A stretch of DNA of 9,732 nt, from contig JAFVEW010000162.1 of NCBI GenBank assembly GCA_017475805.1, positions 1 through 9,732 on the forward strand, read 5' to 3'. Below are positions 1 through 3,763 of the stretch, piece after piece. Under the pieces are notes generated by a model. The model was given only the letters and a program-made list of their open reading frames with translations. It was not told the DNA's origin and ran no database searches. The translations under genes were made by a program, and so were the position numbers. Each line of letters starts with the position of its first letter. Position 1 is the stretch's first letter. This DNA is from Synergistaceae bacterium (lineage in GTDB: Bacteria > Synergistota > Synergistia > Synergistales > Aminobacteriaceae).

Positions 1-666
1 AATTCCGCCGCCTGCATGAATAACAGGATTCTTCGCTTCGATTAACTTTTTCGCGATAGCCTTCGCCGCTTCAGGATCGAGAGCGGGTTTCATTGTAATA
101 TGGCTGTCGTTGTAAGTGCGTGCAAATAAATCTTCTTCAATTTCGCGTGACCAAATATCCATCGGCATGTCGATTAAGACCGGGCCGGGACGTCCTGACT
201 CAGCAAGTCTGAAAGCCTTATCTAAAATATCCGGCAATGCTTCAGGATCGTCGACTCTCCAGCAGCGTTTGCAGACAGGCTCAAGAAGTCTGTATTGAGT
301 TGCATCGCCGTGCATGTTGACTTCCTGATGAGGGTGTTTGCCGTAATAATAACTCGGAACGTCGCCCGCGAAAACGACCATAGGGATCGAGTCGAAAGCC
401 GCGTTGGCTACACCCGTTAAAACGTTCGTGATTCCAGGACCTAAGTGGCACATTACGACGGACGCTTTGTGAGTTACACGCGCATAACCGTCGGCTGCGG
501 TCGAGGCTACTGCTTCATGACGGTTTGAAATATACTTAATTTTCTTGCTGCGTGAAAGAGCGTCAAGCATTCCAATAACAGTATGGCCACAAAGACCGAA
601 GATATAACGAACGTCTCTGCGTTCAAGATAATCGACTATGAGGTCAGCTACAAGTTTTTTGCTCAT
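1..666 (-). CDS. ThDP-dependent enzyme, acetolactate synthase-like, N-terminal part (cut by window edge)
   Basis: The reverse strand reads without a stop from ATG at 666 to the window edge (222 residues), a gene I translated by hand. It matches the N-terminal pyrimidine-binding (PYR) domain of ThDP enzymes of the acetolactate synthase family. It opens with a VADLIVDYLERRDVRYIFGL segment, has the catalytic glutamate in NRHE (Glu51), which activates the thiamine cofactor, then AADGYAR, a GPGITNVLTGVANA loop and a GRPGPVLIDMPMD strand near residue 165. The central domain is starting at the edge (PVIHAGGGI). A strong AAGGAGGT ribosome site at 677-684 fixes the start. Family members decarboxylate 2-keto acids and transfer the acyl or aldehyde unit. 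Without the C-terminal PP domain, substrate specificity (acetolactate synthase, sulfopyruvate decarboxylase-like or other) cannot be given. It is transcribed away from cdd. Confidence 0.88.
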   Translation of the reverse strand, partial: MSKKLVADLIVDYLERRDVRYIFGLCGHTVIGMLDALSRSKKIKYISNRHEAVASTAADGYARVTHKASVVMCHLGPGITNVLTGVANAAFDSIPMVVFAGDVPSYYYGKHPHQEVNMHGDATQYRLLEPVCKRCWRVDDPEALPDILDKAFRLAESGRPGPVLIDMPMDIWSREIEEDLFARTYNDSHITMKPALDPEAAKAIAKKLIEAKNPVIHAGGGI

Positions 667-676
667 ACGGAATAAT

Positions 677-684
677 ACCTCCTT
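677..684 (-). promoter_or_regulatory. Strong Shine-Dalgarno site of the ThDP enzyme gene
   Basis: The minus strand reads AAGGAGGT, 10 bases before the ATG at 666. It is the best canonical ribosome binding site in the window and decides the start of the ThDP enzyme. Confidence 0.85.
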
Positions 685-737
685 AGAAAAATAAATAGCC
701 GTGAAAAATTTTTGTGAACTTTAATTTGGATAGCCAT

Positions 738-766
738 AAAATAATATAATTTCTCGTTTTCGTCAA
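738..766 (-). promoter_or_regulatory. Sigma-70-type promoter for the ThDP enzyme gene
   Basis: On the minus strand TTGACG (761-766) is followed after exactly 17 bases by TATTTT (738-743). This is a good -35 and a fair -10. It would start transcription near 731, leaving a leader of about 65 bases before the ATG at 666. It is the only well-spaced two-box promoter I found in this intergenic region. Confidence 0.55.
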
Positions 767-813
767 CGATTATAATACTTAGCTTGAAACTAAACTAAAA
801 ATTTATGTGCTAA

Positions 814-822
814 TGATATAAT
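814..822 (+). promoter_or_regulatory. Possible extended -10 promoter for cdd-era
   Basis: TGATATAAT (TGn plus a perfect TATAAT) lies on the plus strand about 220 bases upstream of cdd. There is no -35 hexamer at normal spacing; TTGAAA at 784-789 is too far away. In such AT-rich DNA a chance match is quite possible. Confidence 0.3.
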
Positions 823-860
823 AACTAAAAATTAAATTAAAATTCAAAAATAAAATCATT

Positions 861-884
861 TTTATTACTACATTTATTACTACA
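861..884. repeat. 12-bp perfect tandem duplication (two copies)
   Basis: The unit TTTATTACTACA occurs at 861-872 and again at 873-884 with no mismatch. It lies between the divergent promoters of the ThDP enzyme and cdd. It could be a slippage product or a paired binding site; nothing else supports a function. Confidence 0.7.
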
Positions 885-1045
885 AAATCTTAAAATTTTT
901 TAGTCTTTATCTATTTTCATAAAGTTATAGCTTTTAATTTTTGAATCGTTTTCAAAATCGCACGTAAAAAAATTTTTAGTGTAAAATATTCCGCGTTATC
1001 CAATAATTATTAAAATTAAATCGCAAGGTGGGTTAAGAAAATTAA

Positions 1046-1489
1046 ATGTCAGCAAGAGAACTCTGGCCTTCAGAGAAAATTTCTCCCGAAGAACTTTTGA
1101 AAATGGCTCGTGAAGCTGCAGACAGAGCTTACGTTCCTTATTCACGCTTTCATGTCGGTGCGGCTCTTTTATTTGAAGACGGCGAAGTCATTAAGGCTTG
1201 CAACGTTGAAAATGCTTCTTACGGAATAACAATCTGCGCTGAACGTGCAGGGATTGTCATCATGATTTCACAGGGCAAAAAAAATCCGCTTGCCATTGCC
1301 GTAGCCGGTTCTCATGAAGACAGCGATGACTATTTTACTATCGCTTGCCCTCCGTGCGGAGCTTGTCGTCAGGCACTAATGGAATTTAATAAGGATATGC
1401 TCGTCGTAATGGCCGCAAAAGACGGCGCAAGAGTCTATGAACTCAAAAAATTATTGCCGCATTCTTTCACGCTTGACCCTGATTATTAA
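1046..1489 (+). CDS. cdd: Cytidine deaminase
   Basis: The protein of 147 residues is a homotetrameric-type, zinc-dependent cytidine deaminase that converts cytidine and deoxycytidine to uridine and deoxyuridine in pyrimidine salvage in the cytosol. The signature is complete. YVPYSRFHVGAALL starts at residue 29, NVENASYG at 53-60 binds the nucleoside ribose, CAE at 64-66 supplies a zinc cysteine and the catalytic proton-shuttle glutamate (Glu66), and PCGAC at 103-107 supplies the other two zinc cysteines (104, 107). Length is usual for the family; a short non-conserved N-terminal extension (about 12 residues) precedes the first helix. The ribosome site is poor: AAGGTGG lies about 14 bases upstream of the ATG, with a stop just before in frame. 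era follows after 10 bases, so the two are very likely co-transcribed, an arrangement common in Bacillota. Confidence 0.95.
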   Translation: MSARELWPSEKISPEELLKMAREAADRAYVPYSRFHVGAALLFEDGEVIKACNVENASYGITICAERAGIVIMISQGKKNPLAIAVAGSHEDSDDYFTIACPPCGACRQALMEFNKDMLVVMAAKDGARVYELKKLLPHSFTLDPDY

Positions 1490-1499
1490 ATAATAAAAT

Positions 1500-2408
1500 A
1501 TGAAATTCGGAACTGTCGCTTTAATTGGACGTCCTAATGTAGGTAAATCTTCATTAATAAACGCGCTATTGAAAACTCAAGCCGTTATAATTTCGCCCAA
1601 GCCGCAGACAACAAGAAATTCTATACGCTGCATTTACAACGACGAAAATTCTCAAATAATTTTTACAGATACTCCGGGACTTTATAAAGTTAAAAATTCT
1701 AAAGATAAGCTCGGAATTTTTTTGAATGATGAAATTTTAAGTTCTGTTGAAAATTCTGATGTTATTCTTTGGCTTGTCGATGCTGCGGCGAAAAAATTAG
1801 AACAAGATGATTATGAAGTCGCTGAAATTTTGCCGCCGAAAATCCCTGTTATCTTGATTGCGAATAAATCTGACAAAGCTGACCCTTCGCGAGTTTTTAA
1901 GCTCTATGAAAACTTACATAAATTTGAAAATAAAATCGCCGTCTCTGCAAAATTAAATCGCGGACTCGAAAATTTAATAGAAATATTATTGCCTTTGATT
2001 CCTGAAGGCGAGGCTTTATATGACCCTGAAATTTTGATGGACACGATGGAAAAATTTATGGCTTCAGAGATAATCCGCGAAAAAATTTTAATGTTATTGC
2101 GCGACGAAATCCCGCATTGTGTAGCAGTTGAGATTGACGAATATAAAAGCCCTGATGAATTTCCTGAAAGCCCGAACGGAAAGCCGCGAAAAAAATTATA
2201 TATTCGAGCGTCTTTAATTACAGAAACAGAAGGACAGAAAAAAATTTTAATCGGCTCAAAAGGCGAAATGATAAAGAAAATCGGAGCAATGTCGCGGAAA
2301 AGTCTTGAAGATGCTACAGGCTTTGGAGTTTTTTTAGATTTATGGGTTAAAGTCGTGCCGGGCTGGCGGAAAAATCAAACGGCTCTAAAAAGACTCGGCT
2401 ATTCCTAA
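1500..2408 (+). CDS. era: GTPase Era, ribosome assembly factor
   Basis: The protein of 302 residues has the usual Era length and all of its parts. The G1 P-loop GRPNVGKS is at residues 10-17, the switch I threonine lies in PQTTRN, G3 DTPG is at 57-60 and G4 NKSD at 122-125. The C-terminal type II KH domain has its GxxG-type loop in LIGSKGE (about 250-256) and ends with the family's W..N...L..LGY tail. Era binds the 3' end of 16S rRNA (GAUCACCUCC and helix 45) through the KH domain and helps mature the 30S subunit. It starts 10 bases after cdd with no visible Shine-Dalgarno, so translation may depend on ribosomes arriving from cdd. The intergenic DNA downstream contains GGATCACCTCC on the same strand (2570-2580), discussed as a finding. 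Confidence 0.97.
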   Translation: MKFGTVALIGRPNVGKSSLINALLKTQAVIISPKPQTTRNSIRCIYNDENSQIIFTDTPGLYKVKNSKDKLGIFLNDEILSSVENSDVILWLVDAAAKKLEQDDYEVAEILPPKIPVILIANKSDKADPSRVFKLYENLHKFENKIAVSAKLNRGLENLIEILLPLIPEGEALYDPEILMDTMEKFMASEIIREKILMLLRDEIPHCVAVEIDEYKSPDEFPESPNGKPRKKLYIRASLITETEGQKKILIGSKGEMIKKIGAMSRKSLEDATGFGVFLDLWVKVVPGWRKNQTALKRLGYS

Positions 2409-2431
2409 ATAAAATTTATAATTCCTGTGAT

Positions 2432-2465
2432 AAAATAGGGACAACATTGAGGGGAGTTGTTCCCT
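2432..2465 (-). terminator. Likely intrinsic terminator of the small minus-strand gene
   Basis: The arms AGGGACAAC (2437-2445) and GTTGTTCCCT (2456-2465) pair with a single bulged base and a 10-base loop. On the minus strand the hairpin is followed by ATTTTAT, a modest U tract. It lies 25 bases beyond the stop of the small ORF at 2490. On the plus strand there is no U tract after it, so it should act mainly for the minus transcript. Confidence 0.5.
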
Positions 2466-2489
2466 ATAGTAAAGCAATAAAACTCCGGC

Positions 2490-2621
2490 TTAACCGAAGA
2501 ACCTATCCCACAGCTGTACAGCTACAAGGATAAAATTCATCAGCCAAGCGAGGACAGTTAGGAAGATGCGGATCACCTCCCACACTGTCCTTTTTTGGTG
2601 CTTGTGACTCTTCTTAGCCAA
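2490..2621 (-). CDS. Small single-helix membrane protein, toxin-like (unrecognised family)
   Basis: I do not recognise this family. From TTG at 2621 it encodes 43 residues: a basic, histidine-rich N-terminus (AKKSHKHQKR), then one long hydrophobic helix (about residues 16-38, core FLTVLAWLMNFILVAV), and a short WDRFFG end. That shape fits small membrane toxins of type I toxin-antitoxin loci and some holin-like peptides. TTG is preferred because AGGTG lies 6 bases upstream. An in-frame GTG at 2630 (46 residues) directly follows a TAG stop, and an internal GTG at codon 16 would leave a 28-residue, mostly hydrophobic peptide. It has an extended -10 promoter upstream, a hairpin leader, and a terminator downstream. 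Codon choice (CTG, CTC, ATC, AGG) is more GC-rich than in era or the kinases, hinting at transfer. That it is translated at all is inference. Confidence 0.45.
   Translation of the reverse strand: MAKKSHKHQKRTVWEVIRIFLTVLAWLMNFILVAVQLWDRFFG
2512..2523. repeat. 12-bp perfect palindrome
   Basis: AGCTGTACAGCT is a perfect inverted repeat without a spacer. It lies inside the 3' part of the small minus-strand ORF, so codon content may explain it; a binding site or RNA hairpin is possible but unsupported. Confidence 0.4.
2551..2596 (+). terminator. Intrinsic terminator, plus strand, with a long loop
   Basis: AGGACAGT (2551-2558) pairs perfectly with ACTGTCCT (2584-2591) and is followed by a T run through 2596. 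The 25-base loop is unusually long and contains GATGCGGATC, which can form a small inner stem, and GGATCACCTCC, identical to the 16S rRNA 3' end. It would end era transcription about 190 bases after the stop codon, or an antisense RNA to the small minus-strand ORF in which it is embedded. Confidence 0.6.
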
Positions 2622-2634
2622 TTCATTCACCTAC

Positions 2635-2673
2635 TTATCTACAGGCGGAATCCCCGCGCAGGTTCCCTGTCAT
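2635..2673 (-). CDS. Possible 12-codon leader ORF upstream of the small membrane protein
   Basis: ATG at 2673 opens a 12-residue frame (MTGNLRGDSACR) that ends in TAA at 2635-2637, only 4 bases before the GTG candidate and 13 before the TTG candidate of the small ORF. Purine-rich GAGGGG lies about 10 bases upstream. It covers a stable hairpin (2641-2670). This is the spacing expected for a translationally coupled leader such as mok before hok, but a frame this short can arise by chance. Confidence 0.22.
   Translation of the reverse strand: MTGNLRGDSACR
2641..2670 (-). promoter_or_regulatory. Hairpin in the leader of the small minus-strand gene
   Basis: On the minus strand ACAGGGAA pairs with TTCC and CTGT (a two-base GC bulge on the 3' arm), and an inner CC/GG adds to it around TGCGC. 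The structure lies between the promoter at 2698-2706 and the ribosome site AGGTG. It could control translation of the small ORF. No known riboswitch or T-box features are seen. Confidence 0.4.
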
Positions 2674-2697
2674 CACCTACCGGCCCCTCGTGAGAAA

Positions 2698-2706
2698 ATT
2701 ATATCA
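2698..2706 (-). promoter_or_regulatory. Extended -10 promoter for the small minus-strand gene
   Basis: The minus strand reads TGATATAAT, a TGn motif joined to a perfect TATAAT. No good -35 is present 17 bases upstream, where the DNA is the terminator stem, which is tolerated for extended -10 promoters. The predicted start is near 2691, giving a leader of about 70 bases before the TTG at 2621. It lies directly after the terminator of the response regulator gene, so the small gene appears to be its own unit. Confidence 0.55.
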
Positions 2707-2718
2707 AAGCAAAAAATA

Positions 2719-2762
2719 AAATCTCCCTCTGAATTTTTTATATTCTCAGAAGGAGATTTTTT
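2719..2762 (-). terminator. Bidirectional intrinsic terminator after the response regulator gene
   Basis: AAATCTCC-TCTGA (2719-2732) pairs with TCAGA-GGAGATTT (2746-2759) with one mismatch in the middle. T runs follow on both strands: TTTTATTTTTT on the minus side and TTTTTT (2757-2762) on the plus side. It sits 33 bases beyond the TAA of the minus-strand response regulator gene, so it is mainly that gene's terminator. Confidence 0.85.
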
Positions 2763-2794
2763 GAGAAAGAGAGTTTTGACTGCAAAAACGAAAG

Positions 2795-3670
2795 TTAGTG
2801 TCGTGATCTGAAAAAGTCGTCAATGCTTTCAAGAACATCTTTTGGTAACATTGTTTTCAATAAATATTTTTCAGGCTTAAATCTTAAAACTTCCATAATG
2901 CTTCGCTTATCGCACTTAGCTGTCAAGAACATTACAGGAATATTCGACGTGTTAGGGTCAGAACGAATCATTTCTAAAACTTTCGGCCCGTTTACGACTG
3001 GCATTTCAAAATCAAGCAAAATTAAATCTACTTTATTTTTCGCCAAAATCGTAATAGCGTTCATGCCTGAGTTCGCAACTAAAATTTTATAATGCGTCGC
3101 TAAAAGATTCTTCATTGAACGCAAAGCCGTAGCATCGTCGTCAACAATTAAAATGCTCTTAAACTCTTTCAGCTTGTCAACAGCCTCGCCTTCTTTTTGA
3201 AGACGCTTGATTAACTCGCCTAAATCAACAGGGCGCGTGTAAAGTTCCGCAACATAGTCAGCCTTCTTGCCGATAACGGTGTCGAGTTCTTCCTGAGTTC
3301 CGATGACGAAAAATCTAATGCCGCGATCCTCGACTAAGTCTTTAATGTAGCCGAGAACGTCAATCATTAAGTTATCTTCGCCCTGAAGATAAAGAATGAA
3401 AATTCGCGGAATATCTTTCTTCTCGCCTTCTTCAGCTTTTTCGCCGCCGCCCTCCTCGCCTTCAGCTTTCTCGCTTTCTTGGGTTAATAAGGCCGCGACT
3501 TCGGGATCGATTGCTTCTTCATCACTGCCGTTGTCGTCTTTTAAGAAATTTGCGATAGCCGTAACGTCGGGTTTGACGGTGAGAACTTCAAAATCCTGAG
3601 CCCTTAAGTGATTGATAATGCCTTCGGATATGAAGCTCACTTTCTCATTAATGAATAAAACCTTACTCAA
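2795..3670 (-). CDS. Double-receiver response regulator without output domain
   Basis: The protein has 291 residues. The C-terminal half (about 171-291) is a receiver with an intact acidic pocket (Asp177-179), phospho-acceptor Asp220 in LLDFEMP, Thr250 and Lys272; the proline that usually follows the lysine is threonine (YLLKT). The N-terminal half (1-158) looks like a degenerate receiver. KVLFINEK takes the place of the first strand with its acidic pair, ILYLQ replaces the phospho-Asp strand, and TRPVDLGELIKRL resembles the last strand and helix with Arg for Lys. A Glu/Gly/Lys-rich insert (about 64-86) splits it. No DNA-binding or enzyme domain follows, so it probably signals by protein contact or serves as a phosphate relay. 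The start is TTG at 3670 with AAGGA close upstream. It lies 93 bases after the hybrid kinase on the same strand and is probably its partner. Confidence 0.9.
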   Translation of the reverse strand: MSKVLFINEKVSFISEGIINHLRAQDFEVLTVKPDVTAIANFLKDDNGSDEEAIDPEVAALLTQESEKAEGEEGGGEKAEEGEKKDIPRIFILYLQGEDNLMIDVLGYIKDLVEDRGIRFFVIGTQEELDTVIGKKADYVAELYTRPVDLGELIKRLQKEGEAVDKLKEFKSILIVDDDATALRSMKNLLATHYKILVANSGMNAITILAKNKVDLILLDFEMPVVNGPKVLEMIRSDPNTSNIPVMFLTAKCDKRSIMEVLRFKPEKYLLKTMLPKDVLESIDDFFRSRH

Positions 3671-3763
3671 AGTTCCTTCTTCCTTCCTTGAAAGTTATTA
3701 TTTTTTATAGCGTTCAGAGATTAAAATTTTTTTCACTCCTACTTCCTACTTGCCTTTTTAAGA

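Larger units (their letters stand above)
667..1045. other. AT-rich divergent intergenic region, no gene seen
   Basis: This stretch of 379 bases separates the divergent ThDP enzyme and cdd genes. It is very AT-rich with many A and T runs. It holds the ThDP promoter (738-766), a possible extended -10 box for cdd (814-822) and a 12-bp tandem repeat (861-884). I see no convincing small ORF, structured RNA or riboswitch. The long distance from the candidate plus promoter to cdd (about 215 bases) would imply a long, unstructured leader, so a second, weaker promoter closer to cdd is possible. Confidence 0.6.
2443..2596 (+). ncRNA. Possible antisense RNA, or era 3' UTR, overlapping the small ORF
   Basis: A plus-strand transcript ending at the terminator at 2551-2596 would be antisense to most of the small minus-strand ORF. 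It could be a separate RNA of about 150 bases started from TGATAAAAT (2428-2436, extended -10-like, no -35), or simply the end of the era mRNA. The -10-like box overlaps the complement of the U tract of the minus terminator, so it may be only that. The start is therefore uncertain; the 3' end is better supported. Confidence 0.35.

Noticed and set aside
116..298. 60-codon open frame on the plus strand
   Set aside because: It lies fully inside the minus-strand ThDP enzyme, whose family motifs are clear; the plus frame has no recognisable protein features.
667..1045. Riboswitch or CRISPR array in the AT-rich intergenic region
   Set aside because: No conserved aptamer motif, no strong hairpins, and only one 12-bp duplication with no spacers.
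2409..2794. 16S rRNA fragment or other standard RNA gene (SRP, 6S, tRNA)
   Set aside because: Similarity to 16S is limited to about 20 bases around the 3' end; no tRNA arms or SRP signature were found.
3396..3599. Ser/Pro-rich open frame on the plus strand
   Set aside because: It is the complement of the Glu/Gly-rich insert of the response regulator; the composition is a mirror effect.
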